This document shows positions 54,953 through 64,000 of a stretch of DNA of 64,000 nt, in pieces. This DNA comes from Heligmosomoides polygyrus polygyrus (lineage: Eukaryota > Nematoda > Chromadorea > Rhabditida > Heligmosomidae). A model generated the notes under the pieces. That model did no database searches, was not told the origin of the DNA, and was given only the letters and a program-made list of their open reading frames with translations. Both the position numbers and the translations under genes were made by a program. Location of the stretch: the NCBI GenBank assembly GCA_947396885.1, contig OX377202.1, forward strand, positions 72,884,643 to 72,948,642, read 5' to 3'. How positions within the stretch are numbered: position 1 is the stretch's first letter; the number at the start of each line of letters is the position of its first letter.

Positions 54953-55750
54953 TTAACCAGAGCTCTGGAAAGAGGCTTCCATGGCGCGAGTATCACGCTC
55001 CCCTTCAGCAAAGCAAGGAGGAGCAGTTGGCACGTCCTTTGCCTGCTCCTGGGCAGGAGTTCTCGCATCACGAAGCTCTTTCCTTGCTTTCCTCTCGGCC
55101 AAGGTCAGGGAAGGGCGAAGAAATAGACCCTTGACTGCGAAGAAGCGCAGATGGGGAGCCCTTTTCACAGCAAGACGCTGATGGAAGGTAGATGGGAGGA
55201 CAACCTTTAAGAGTCTATTTTTGCCTGGCAGCAGCCTGCCAAGCCTATAAACATTCAAAGGAAACGATTCAATCCCTAGAAAAGACAGAATTTTTACAAC
55301 GCAATTGAAGTCATGTTGGACTCGATCAGCAACATTTGGAGAAGACATTTCACAAACACCACTTATCACAATTGAGCGCTGACGTTCACATTCATGGAAG
55401 TTATCAATCTCACTTGACACATTGCCAGCACTCGTCTTAGGATCATCTTTGGAAGCTCTGAGAGACTCAAATTCTAAAACCTTTTTCTGCAGCGCACCTA
55501 GCTTTGAGTGGAGTTCAGCATTCTCCTTAAGATACTGGGCGTTTTCGGAGCGTAGTAATTTGTTCTCTTCGATGACGGAACTTAGCTGCGTCGTGATCAG
55601 CAGTAGGATTGTTTTCACACAATCTGGCACGTCTCTGCACGACTCCAAGTCACCAATGGCCTTCTTTAATCCTTCCGCAGCCAGCAAGGGAGAAGACGTC
55701 CTCGGTCGCTTGTGGTTGCTCTTAAATGCAATACAAGAAGGAGTGTCCAT
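54953..55750 (-). CDS. CR1 ORF1 protein (coiled coil plus RRM-like domain)
   Basis: An intact 265-codon frame. A coiled-coil-like heptad stretch (ENKLLRSENAQYLKENAELH) at about residues 60-95 precedes an RRM-like region (RSIVISGVCEM, VYRLGRLLPGKNRLLKVVLP, PHLRFFAVKGLFLRPSLTLA). Such proteins bind the element RNA as trimers. A related but decayed ORF1 is at 62676-63195. It lies just upstream of ORF2 on the same strand. Confidence 0.75.
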   Translation of the reverse strand: MDTPSCIAFKSNHKRPRTSSPLLAAEGLKKAIGDLESCRDVPDCVKTILLLITTQLSSVIEENKLLRSENAQYLKENAELHSKLGALQKKVLEFESLRASKDDPKTSAGNVSSEIDNFHECERQRSIVISGVCEMSSPNVADRVQHDFNCVVKILSFLGIESFPLNVYRLGRLLPGKNRLLKVVLPSTFHQRLAVKRAPHLRFFAVKGLFLRPSLTLAERKARKELRDARTPAQEQAKDVPTAPPCFAEGERDTRAMEASFQSSG

Positions 55751-56234
55751 GACTCAAAAAAAGTCAGCCGAATAGGAAAGATAGACCTAGCAATGCGACC
55801 TATCGATGATCACAATCAAATATTGGCAGGGGGTCGCACCCTGCCTCCGTCGAATCGATCAATGACAGAATTGAACCAATTCACCTGCTGAGGTGGCTCG
55901 AAACCGTCCAGAATCGTTATTTTTTTCTCCAGCCACAAGAGAAAATTGCCCTATGGGTTGTTCGACGTCGAGCAGCTGAATATGTGAGTAGAAAACAGTC
56001 CGGCGAATGCTCAGCGACAGCCTACTACATTATGCTATGTGCTGCTACGTCAACTTTCACAAGATTTATACTTGTTTACCGCCACCTGATTCGGTAATAA
56101 TGACTGTTTACATGATGAACTCCATGCTCTTTGTTCTTCTGTGGTGAATACTGTTTTACTTGGTGACTTCAATCTAACGACAAGGGTTAGCTGGCATGAA
56201 TATCGACCGCTTGTCTATCTTCTCCCGATACCTA

Positions 56235-56538
56235 AAGGGCTCCGCACACTTTTGCGGCGTTGCCGCTGCCCTATCCTTCATCATAGGGCAGGGACGCAGA
56301 GCGCGCCGCTAGCGGCGAGCTCACCGGCGCCGCTGGCCGGCACCGCTGGGCGGCGCCGGCGCCGCTCAGCGGCAACGGCGATAATGATAGGAAACATTGT
56401 GGCCGCTGCCGCTCCAGCGGCGCCAGCAAAATCTGTCTGCGCTCTAGCCTTTCGCGACGGGGATCCAAGAGTGGAAACAGGCGCGTCCTTTAAACTCGGC
56501 GATCGATAACGCCGATCAGCTGATTATTTTCGGCGCTC
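56235..56538 (+). mobile_element. Half-element of the GC-rich TAA-target MITE (right arm)
   Basis: Inverse copy of 51340-51643. It begins TAAAGGGCTCCGCACACTTT at 56234 and holds the hairpin GGCGCCGCTGGCCGGCACC plus GCTGGGCGGCGCCGGCGCC. Confidence 0.6.
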
Positions 56539-56623
56539 GTCTCTCATTTTCTTATTTTATCGTGCATTTCTGCTCTTTCCTGGGCTTTTGTTGCTTCGTA
56601 TCGGTTGTAACATTCAATTTCAG

Positions 56624-59288
56624 GTCGCCGACGACCGGCTGCGAGGTGAGGAGCCGGAATATCCGCCGAAGGTGAGTGACTCTTCAAGTTTTATTTTTTG
56701 CTGGTGGATGTTTGGTTTTTGTTGCTTTCTTGTGTTTTTGTACTCCTTGTGTATTACATGATCATCTGAACAATCATGTAGTGAAGAAAGTCTACCCTGA
56801 TTTGAGCTCTTTTCAAGATCATCCCGATCAAGCTGCAAGTAGCGTGTTTTATACGAAAATCTGTTTTCATCCTATTTACAGTCTGCTTCTAGAGTACATA
56901 AAGCCGTTGTTGGACTACGCAACACAGTGCATCCCTCACGATAACCTGCCGTACACACCGGTTTTCCTTTTGGCCACCGCTGGAATACGTCTTGTTCCTT
57001 AGAGGTATGTCTTTATCCAGTTTTCAATCCTCTATGAGTGTTTGCTCAGGTTGGGCAGCGAGGGCGGTTATACTTGCAAATCCAAATCAAATGCTTTCAA
57101 ACCCCAGCAACGTACTCAACTTTCTTTGTTTGCATTATTGCCATATGCTTGAGAGGAGTCAAGGATTGTGTTGTAAAGAACAGCGGTATACCAACTATAC
57201 TTCTTTTGCCATTTCTTATCTGTTTTGCGTCATCATTTAATTGCGAATTTTCCAATTAATTGGTGATTGCGTTAGGTCATTGCTAATGCATACGTTTAAC
57301 ATTGATTCTTTTAGAAGAAACGAAAGTAATGAACAGGGAAGGGTCTAAGGCTTTTGTCCGAATGACGAAATGAACACTATTGCGAGAATCTTTATCTTTC
57401 AAATAGTAGAAATAGTAGAAAATGTAATCCGCTCCTTCATTTGTTGTACCTATCGGATTATGAAGGAACATACAAGAGTAGTGCAAGGCAAGAATCTCAC
57501 CCTGCGCCTATGAAGCAGTATTCTTGTTTGTTTTTTGCATAGTCGATGTTTGGAAGCTGTTGCGTTGTGAGAATGTGCTATTCCATAGTAAAAATTCAGC
57601 CCTACTAACTCAGTAGGTTCAAGGTCTTGACAGAAATGGAACGTAGTTCTTTACTACATGAAAGGCGAAGATTCTAGCAGCAGTGTGTATTTTCGCTGAT
57701 CAGACATATGGTGAGCTCCTTTCCTGGTGGAAAGCTGCTTTCTAGCTTAGCTTATAACCTGCAGGCAACAAGCTGCTATCCTCAGTGACCTTCATACGAA
57801 GCTACCACAAACGACGCCGATGCAGGTCAGCGTTTTCTCAATAATTGTTGTCAACTTCGAACGCTTATGTTTTCGCTTCCGAGCTTCGTTACTATGCATC
57901 GCGTTTTTCTCAACCAAGCCTGCAAGATCTCAGTTTTTTATTTGTTTTCTTATTTTTGTTGCGGACACATCTTTGGGACTAAACAAGTTGTATGGAACTT
58001 AATGTATGGTAATGAAATTAAGCTCATATCAAAGCATCTATTTTATCCCGACTCGTTGTGCGGATGTGTTCCCTTAGGACATCATTTCGGATAATTCTCA
58101 AAAGTAATCTTATTCTTACTCTCAAAACTAACATTTGTTAATCGGTTTCAGTAACGTTTGTCCTACTTGGAGGTTAGAACCACCCTTCTAGTGTTGTTTC
58201 AGACTTCTCCCGGTCAACTTCTCGGTGGGGACCTTTGATCCTTGTGCGGTGTATAAAGCATCGTTGCTTCGGGTGTCCTAAGGTGGTTTTCCATGTTTGT
58301 TCCAATCGACCAGACCAGTCACGCTGCAAAATGCAATTTTAGTAAGCATGATAAAGTAGCGACACTCAAAGGATAGCAGTACTGCGTTGTCGAGCTTGCC
58401 ATTTCCGAAACTAAATATTTTGTGCGCTGATCATGGAGAAGTAAGGGTTGAATATAAAGTTTTTATGTAAAACTTGCCATTCTTGAATTTTCATTATTAG
58501 ACTAAACTCGTTTCACAGCAATATTTTCACTTGTTTTACTACTGAACTTGAACTTCGAAAGTCCTTATTATTGCATCTGATTCATCTTATTGCATCTATC
58601 TAAAGTTGTTCATTTCTTAATTTTTAGATTATGAAAGAGCTCATACGAGTGATTGAAGGCAAATGGGAAGGAATTTACAGCTGGATCGCTGTTAACTACA
58701 TCTTAGGTAAGGACGTTCTAATTCGCAGCTAAGATGCAACGCTAGAATTCCAGTGTTTTGAGGAGTGTTTTCATAACTGCTTTTCGCACATCTCACTGAG
58801 TCCTTCTGCTCTAGGTAAATTCAACATTAGCAATTCTTCGGAGGAAGCGCAGCCGGACACCGTTGGAATGATTGACATGGGTGGTGCAAGCATGCAAATC
58901 GCATTTGAAATGCAGCCAGATGATGAATTTCGAAGCGAAAACGTCGAAAATGTGGGTTTCCCACTTCCTGGTAGCATTGTTCATATGTACTGCACCCAAT
59001 ACCTCAACATTTCTGAGTTGACAGACTTCTCTTAGTCAATGAGATGATGATGCAATCTGATCAGGTCAATCTCGGTTGCCGTGACGATGATAACAGGCAC
59101 AAGTACAAGCTCTTCGTGACCACATTTTTGGGCTACGGTGTCAATGAAGGTTTGGCGGCTTGAGAGTAATTGAGAATATCGTAACTTAACGTCAACAGAA
59201 TTCGACCTTCTTAGGGTTGCGAAAGTACGAGCAGGAACTTAGCGATCGGCCTCTGCAGACGAAGTAGGACTACGTTAGAGACGAATGT
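56624..59288 (+). pseudogene. NTPDase (UDA-1/ENTPD4-like), truncated right copy
   Basis: Exons are 56624-56671, about 56782-56838, 56893-57004, 57765-57825, 58628-58706, 58815-58951, 59065-59149 and 59215-59288 (cut). It contains ACR2-like ATAGIRLVP, ACR3-like [17 protein letters not shown] and ACR4-like IDMGGASMQIAF. It shares the stop codons of the left copy (57000-57002 and 59265-59267) and the same first-junction frame break. It lacks all sequence after DYVRDEC. ACR1, which holds the phosphate-binding DAGSSGTR, is absent in both copies. Confidence 0.85.
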
Positions 59289-60112
59289 GTCTTTCTGAAT
59301 ACAAATCTGGGCTTTCAGAAAGCTATTGAACCAAGTTTCTGCCTCTCCAAGTCTAAAAACGCACTTTAACACTCAAACACAACAGCAGCACTTTAACAAT
59401 GTCACAGAGCAAAATGCCTTGAGCACATCTGGTATAGAGAAAAATACGTCGTAAGGGCAAGAGGGAGGATTTGAACAAATGACACGTTCAATTAACCGCC
59501 CTCCCTACCCCTTCGTGCAAACAATAGGCTAGCCGCAACTCATTGAAGTACTTAATATTTGTTCGTCGTTTAGTACGTTTCATTGAACAAGAAGTGTATC
59601 AGCACCAATCGGATCTATGACATTAAGGCCGTTCTTCCAGCATGCCAATGGTACCTCTAAAACGTCGCCTAGACCGTTGCTTAGATGAATCTCAGTTGCT
59701 CCCCATCCGATATTGTTCAAGAAGTGGACGCTCCTTCCTCGCAGACGATCTTTAAAAGACCATCAAAGATGGTTGATCAAAGGTTGGAGCAGCACGTGGT
59801 GAAATCCGACACGGGAGAAGTGAAATACGGCAGTGTGGCAGTACTATACGTGCAGTGGGAAGAGCGGAAAACGTATGTCGCTCACCAGAACTCGACCATT
59901 CCATTCCTTTCGCTAGAGCAAACTCCATGGATTACAGTATTTTGCCACCGACACAGTAGGAATTACCTAAAAACTGAGCGGGTCTCTTGCATAGTACGAA
60001 CGCGTTGTTATGGACCACATTTCAAACTTCACTAACGAGTATTGCCAACACCCTCCATTCTGTGTTCTCCTCGGCTCATGCGGAACCAGGCAGTTGACAT
60101 TGGATCCGATTT
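59289..60112. other. No recognised gene
   Basis: Unique sequence after the right arm. An open frame at 59685-60035 (116 codons) shows no recognisable domain. GAGGAGAACACAGAATGG (minus, near 60056) resembles the dispersed motif next to 38640-38697. Confidence 0.35.
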
Positions 60113-60262
60113 TTGAATAATCGGATGACTTGGATCGGCCATTTTTCAAACCCCAGATTCTCGGATGATTCAGATAAGGGTACTTTTGAAAATCGCGGAT
60201 TTTCGGATGATTTAGATGTGGGTAATTTTCGAGTGACCGAATTTTCGAAAGATTCAGATAAA
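60113..60262 (+). repeat. Tandem repeat, about 36-bp unit, four copies
   Basis: Units of the type ATTTTCGGATGATTCAGATA plus AGGGTAATTTTCGA with scattered changes. Similar CGGATT-rich sequence is at 35410-35500. Confidence 0.6.
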
Positions 60263-60594
60263 CGGGTTTCTTCTTACCGAATGTGGGGTATGCGAATCGG
60301 ATAACACTGGACAAAGTAGTAAGTAGTGATAGAGGCAGACAATTTCTTTAGTATGCATAGAATTAAAAGAGTAAATCAGTTGAAGAATCTTTAAGGAATT
60401 ATCGCCAACGAAAGCTAACAAACTCTTCAAAACCTGATGAATAGGAAATAGTCCAACATGAAGGCACAACAAAACCTTAGACGGCATTAAGTGGCTATAG
60501 GGCGGGAGGGAGTCAATCTATAATGTCGTACTCCATGTAATCTTTTCTCGCATTGGCACTCTGTATAATCCCACATTATCTTCTTCCTCGGGTG

Positions 60595-60850
60595 TGTGTA
60601 GCGCAGTGGGAGGAGGCGCGACTGTCGCGTGCACCCGATACTAGCTTCCCGGTTAGGATTTCCCGCCCAGGCTAACCAAGCCTTCCATCCCTCCGGGGTC
60701 GGTGAATTGGTACCAGACTTGTCTAGGAAGGATAAAGCGCTGACTTGTTCATCGGCTGGCCACCGCAAGTCATTCTATGGCCAAATACGCATTCATGTCG
60801 CCTCCACGACATCCCGTAGGAGTAGAATGCGCTGGCGCATCCCAGAAGGG
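60595..60850 (+). mobile_element. tRNA-derived SINE, near full-length
   Basis: A box TAGCGCAGTGGGAGG at about 60599, CGCGTGCACCCGATACTAG, then a B-box-like CGGTTAGGATTTCC. A body shared with 40634-40903 follows (CCAAGCCTTCCATCCCTCCG; CTGGCGCATCCCAGAAGGGA). It ends at GGATTGAGTAACGCC and abuts a (CCTTTAT) tract that also ends the RTE copy in the opposite direction. Confidence 0.75.
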
Positions 60851-60884
60851 ATTGAGTAACGCCGTCCTTTATCCTTTATCCTTT

Positions 60885-62245
60885 TATCTTCTTCCTCAGC
60901 GTTTGTCCCGCTTAGCGACGGGATCCGATCGACTGATATGGTGGCGCCACTTCGCACGATCAAACGCTTGATCGGGATGGATACCAGCTTCTTTGAAATC
61001 CATATGCAACGTATCAAACCAGCGTTGCCTAGGCCGTCCTTTAAGCCGTTTTCCAGCCATATCTATGTTGAAGCCGATTTTCTGAACGGTGTCGTCATTC
61101 GCACGAAGAACATGGACATACCACCGCAGGCGAGCTTCATGTAGCTTATTGGCTATTGGAGCGACGCCAAACCTTTGACGCTGAGGCGCCATTTCGACCA
61201 CGCTATGCTCACGAGCGAGTTCACCACGAACGTCAGTCTACCATCAGACACAATTGCAGATCCAAGGTACTTGAAATGTGTCGTTCGTACGAGCTCAGTA
61301 CGTTTGATCTCAATGGACCAAGTCTCGTTTACATCTGTCATCATTCACTCAGATTTTCTGACGTTCAGATTGAGTCCGCCAAGCGGTCACACCAAACTTG
61401 CACTTGTCGCTCAAGTTCGGCCTTGTATTCCTGGCAAGCATTACGTCATCTGCATATAACAGCGTCTGAGGAGTAGGCTTCTGAAGATCTCGCGAAATGG
61501 CCATTATATGTTGTGAAGATCTCGCGAAATGGCCATTATATATTATTGTCCATTATGACAATGAAAAGAAGTGGGTGAAGCGCGGAATCTCGGTGAACAC
61601 CGACGGGGATTGAGAACTCCGTCGATGTGCCGGCCGGCGCTTGCACCCGATTCTTAGGACCAGAGTAGAGAATACGCACCCACTCAATAAGTTCTTCGGG
61701 AACACCGTGCTGTCGTGAGGCGTGCCATACAACCTCACGCGGTACACGATCGAATGCTTCCTCCAGGTCGAGAAAAAAAAGATGCAGCGGTTTTTGTTTC
61801 TCGCAATGCCTTTCTACGAGAAATCGAACAGCATGAATGATGTCGATGGTGCCACAGCCGGCTACGAAGCCACACTGATTGGTGGATAGCCGCACGGTCT
61901 CGCGAATACGCCCATCCACAATTCGCTCGAATATTTTCATAGCGCGCGAGAACAAATGAATTAGACGGTTACTCGTGCAGTCCGCAAGTCTGTCCTTCTT
62001 CCAGATCGGGACCGTCGTGCTTTGCTGCCAACTACCAGAAACCTTCTTCTCCGCGAAAATCTGGTTGAAAAACTTCATTAGCCACTCAGTAGGATCCCAG
62101 TACCTCAACTTCCATAGATCGCACGAAATGTCGTTAAGGCTATAATCTCGCATTATCGCGATGGATAAATTCTGAAGTAAGTGGGTGTTCTTCTGCTCCT
62201 TAAACAGGTGATCCAATCCCGTGCAAACCCCCTCTTGAGTCATCA
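60885..62245 (-). pseudogene. RTE retrotransposon, 5'-truncated and decayed copy
   Basis: Minus-strand remnants include the palm in 61536-62243: WQQSTTVPIWKK, MKIFERIVDGRIRETVRLST, CGFVAGCGTIDIIHAVRFLV and LDLEEAFDRVPREVVWHASR. After disruption comes THFKYLGSAIVSDGRL (61153-61344). The C-terminal block is in 60896-61201: RLRWYVHVLRANDD, GRPRQRWFDTLHMDFKEAGI. A 33-base tandem duplication near 61475-61540 hits the region before YADD. The endonuclease is absent. The 3' end is a GATAAAGGATAAAG tail next to the SINE. Confidence 0.82.
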
Positions 62246-62675
62246 GACGTTGAATGAAGAGTTACAAATGCAAAACATAACACTTGCACATGCTGCTATA
62301 TTTCCTTGAATGAATTACTACACGGTTTCAAAATTTGTTTTACGAACGACCGTACGGGCTTTCGAGGTAACAAACGCGCAACAGTTAGTTAGTTAAACAG
62401 CAGTTACAAATTCCGCTCCGAAAAGGTTCGGCTATTCGTCAGCAGCGTGAGTATCTACGATCTACGACATTTTTGGGCCGTAAGTCGTAATTACGGCCTA
62501 AAAATGTATTAAATCTTCTGCTATTGTAAAATGTCGTTTTCTGCTTCCTGACGTCGTAGAGGGTGGTTGCCTTTCACCGTGAGGTTTGTACAAATCATTT
62601 CCACACACCGAAACTTGACACGCCTTCTGATATGCAGTCGAAAGCTACTCGCTAGGACTCTCATGTCTATGTCAG
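62246..62675. other. Intergenic DNA, no gene seen
   Basis: Between the RTE copy and the ORF1 relic. TTTTTGGGCCGTAAGTCGTA and TACGGCCTAAAAATG form a small imperfect inverted pair near 62470-62505. Nothing else is recognised. Confidence 0.35.
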
Positions 62676-63195
62676 ATGTCGCTCTCAGACATCCTTCAGG
62701 CAATTGTGGCGCGTAATCTAGACCCAATCATAAATGAGATGCTTCTCGTAGGATGCGAAAAGATATATTTTGAACATTCTGAGGCTATCGAAGCTGAAAA
62801 ACGCTCACGTAGCATAGTAATGCCTAGAATAGAAGAGGCAGCTGACAATCTTTTACTTTATGAGCGTCAAGTTGACCTCCATGTTCAGGTTTGCAATCCC
62901 ATGTCCGCTTTAAAAGTTGAGTGCAAGCCAATGGAAGTAACTCGAATGGGAAAATCTGACTACAACCGACCGAGATTACTTGAGGTTGTGCGACCTACTA
63001 TCAGATATTGGTGACAAGCACTTTCAAACGCAAGACTTTTGCGTGCCGTAAAAGGAATGGAGCAAATATACATTAGGCTTAGCATGACAACAGAAGAGCG
63101 TAAACGTGATTATGAGCTGAGACAAATGGCTAAGGAAAGGAATGCTAACAAAAGACGGCGTGAGTGGGGTAGTTTATCGCAGCGAACTGAAGCAT
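62676..63195 (+). pseudogene. Non-LTR ORF1 (RRM-like) fragment
   Basis: AEKRSRSIVMPRIEE, HVQVCNPMSALKVECKPMEV, TRMGKSDYNRPRLLEVVRP, then after a stop LLRAVKGMEQIYIRLSMTTE and ERKRDYELRQMAKERNANKR. This is the RRM-like core seen in ORF1 of nematode CR1-type elements; compare 54953-55750. It contains one stop near 63012 and an incomplete N-terminus. No ORF2 follows. Confidence 0.65.
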
Positions 63196-63522
63196 GTTAA
63201 CCAGGTTTCTGTTACAAAGCTACCACGGGCTTAGTATTTGAGAGAAAGGAACAAAAATAATGTCGCTTATTAAGGAGACTACGGGCATTCATAAGACAAC
63301 AGAAAATTAGGGGACAATTACCCTTATGCGTTTCCCGACTGTCTGTTAGGAAATCCCTAAACATGCTTCAGTTCGCTGCGATAAACTACCCCACTCACAC
63401 CGTCTTTTGTTAGCATTCCTTTCCTTAGCCATTTGTCTCAGCTCATAATCACGTTTACGCTCTTCTGTTGTCATGCTAAGCCTAATGTATATTTGCTCCA
63501 TTCCTTTTACGGCACGCAAAAG
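63036..63522. repeat. Inverted repeat, 163-bp arms, right arm cut by gap
   Basis: 63036-63198 pairs with 63360-63522 (coordinates sum to 126558) with a single mismatch noted; the spacer is 161 bp. The arms are the end of the ORF1 fragment. The right arm stops exactly at the N run, so the true repeat may be longer, or the contig end may be a fold-back artefact. Confidence 0.85.
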
Positions 63523-63722
63523 NNNNNNNNNNNNNNNNNNNNNNNNNNNNNNNNNNNNNNNNNNNNNNNNNNNNNNNNNNNNNNNNNNNNNNNNNNNNNN
63601 NNNNNNNNNNNNNNNNNNNNNNNNNNNNNNNNNNNNNNNNNNNNNNNNNNNNNNNNNNNNNNNNNNNNNNNNNNNNNNNNNNNNNNNNNNNNNNNNNNNN
63701 NNNNNNNNNNNNNNNNNNNNNN
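63523..63722. other. Assembly gap (200 N)
   Basis: Default-size gap between an inverted-repeat arm and a mariner-type element. Content is unknown. Confidence 0.99.
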
Positions 63723-64000
63723 ATATAGGGTGCGCCAAAATTATGACGACAAGGTATTTAATTCGCCGAGAGAGAAAATGCGGTACTTTCGAAGAACCAA
63801 CAATGCGATAATGTTTATCAGTCTCTTGTAAACTACACACAACATTGAGATTTGAAGATATCTCCACCGGCGTCGATACAGACTTTGAGGCGCTTCGGGA
63901 AGGCATCGACGTCGCAAGTAAGGCGCGTTGAGCTCATCCCAGGCCTTCCTTCAAAGGATCCACGGGGCGGTGAGGTTTCCCGCAGGCTTTGGCTTCTAGA
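63723..64000 (-). mobile_element. Second copy of the 928-bp Tc1/mariner-type element, cut by window end
   Basis: ATATAGGGTGCGCCAAAATT at the gap edge matches the terminus of 26967-27894, and the similarity continues to the window end with about 5% differences and a 5-base deletion near 63913. The minus strand encodes the end of the transposase. Confidence 0.85.

Larger units (their letters stand above)
51985..56025 (-). mobile_element. CR1-type non-LTR retrotransposon, nearly full length
   Basis: A 4.0-kb element filling the spacer of the large inverted repeat. The minus-strand 3' end is an (ATT)-type tail at 51985-52002. The 5' end lies near 56025, where arm homology begins. ORF1 is intact and ORF2 has a single stop. 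The 3' UTR is about 150 bp. No target duplication could be defined because both flanks are arm borders. Confidence 0.85.
56030..59288. repeat. Large inverted repeat, right arm
   Basis: Inverse copy of 48590-51848. It carries the NTPDase exons in plus orientation and ends abruptly after codons DYVRDEC; the left copy continues with MPVNIQK beyond this point. This shows that the left locus is the source and the right one the derived copy. Confidence 0.9.

Overview
This is nuclear DNA of a nematode, most likely a clade V (strongylid-type) worm. Host exons are short and separated by introns of about 50-150 bp with TTTCAG/TTTTAG-type acceptors. The repeat content is that of a repeat-rich nematode genome: RTE, CR1 and Penelope-like retroelements, BEL/Pao, mariner-type elements, PIF/Harbinger, tRNA-derived SINEs and many foldback MITEs. 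Genus and species cannot be fixed from the sequence alone. Two 200-N gaps (11697-11896, 63523-63722) show that this is a draft scaffold, so some large rearrangements could be assembly effects.

Region 1 (1-23310) is a tandem duplication with a period of about 16.66 kb, built around the gene for TFIID subunit TAF8. Copy B (16660-23310) begins inside an apparently intact eight-exon TAF8 gene (12786-16933, minus strand). Copy A (1-11696) carries the first exon of a second TAF8 whose other exons lie off the left edge. Copy A holds three insertions that copy B lacks: a 665-bp GC-rich MITE (TSD TAA), a 734-bp foldback element (8-bp TSD) and a 3.36-kb RTE retrotransposon (18-bp TSD, exact empty site in copy B). 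Both copies share a degenerate Penelope-like GIY-YIG region, a tandem array of units just under 90 bp and a complex satellite block.

Region 2 (23300-42000) is almost entirely repeats: a foldback MITE, a CT-rich degenerate array, a tandem array, a TIR-bounded 928-bp Tc1/mariner-superfamily element, a 40-bp perfect palindrome, a decayed BEL/Pao element split by a 1.8-kb foldback, a mariner relic, tRNA-like SINE heads and one good orphan coding exon (41308-41409).

Region 3 (43037-46474) looks like a two-gene autonomous PIF/Harbinger-type transposon: a MADF-BESS DNA-binding protein on plus and a DDE_Tnp_4 transposase on minus, in convergent orientation. Its TIRs were not located.

Region 4 (47400-59288) holds a very large inverted repeat. 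Its arms of about 3.26 kb (48590-51848 and 56030-59288) are collinear without indels and carry exons of a Golgi-type NTPDase (UDA-1/ENTPD4-like). The left copy continues past the arm to nearly the C-terminus; the right copy is cut off. Both carry the same in-frame stops, so they look like pseudogenes. The 4.2-kb spacer is mainly a nearly full-length CR1 element whose ORF2 is broken by a single stop. A fragment encoding the C-terminus of MCM5 lies just beyond the left NTPDase.

Region 5 (59289-64000) contains a short tandem repeat, a SINE abutting a 5'-truncated RTE, a non-LTR ORF1 relic ending in a 163-bp inverted repeat against the second gap, and the start of another copy of the 928-bp mariner-type element.
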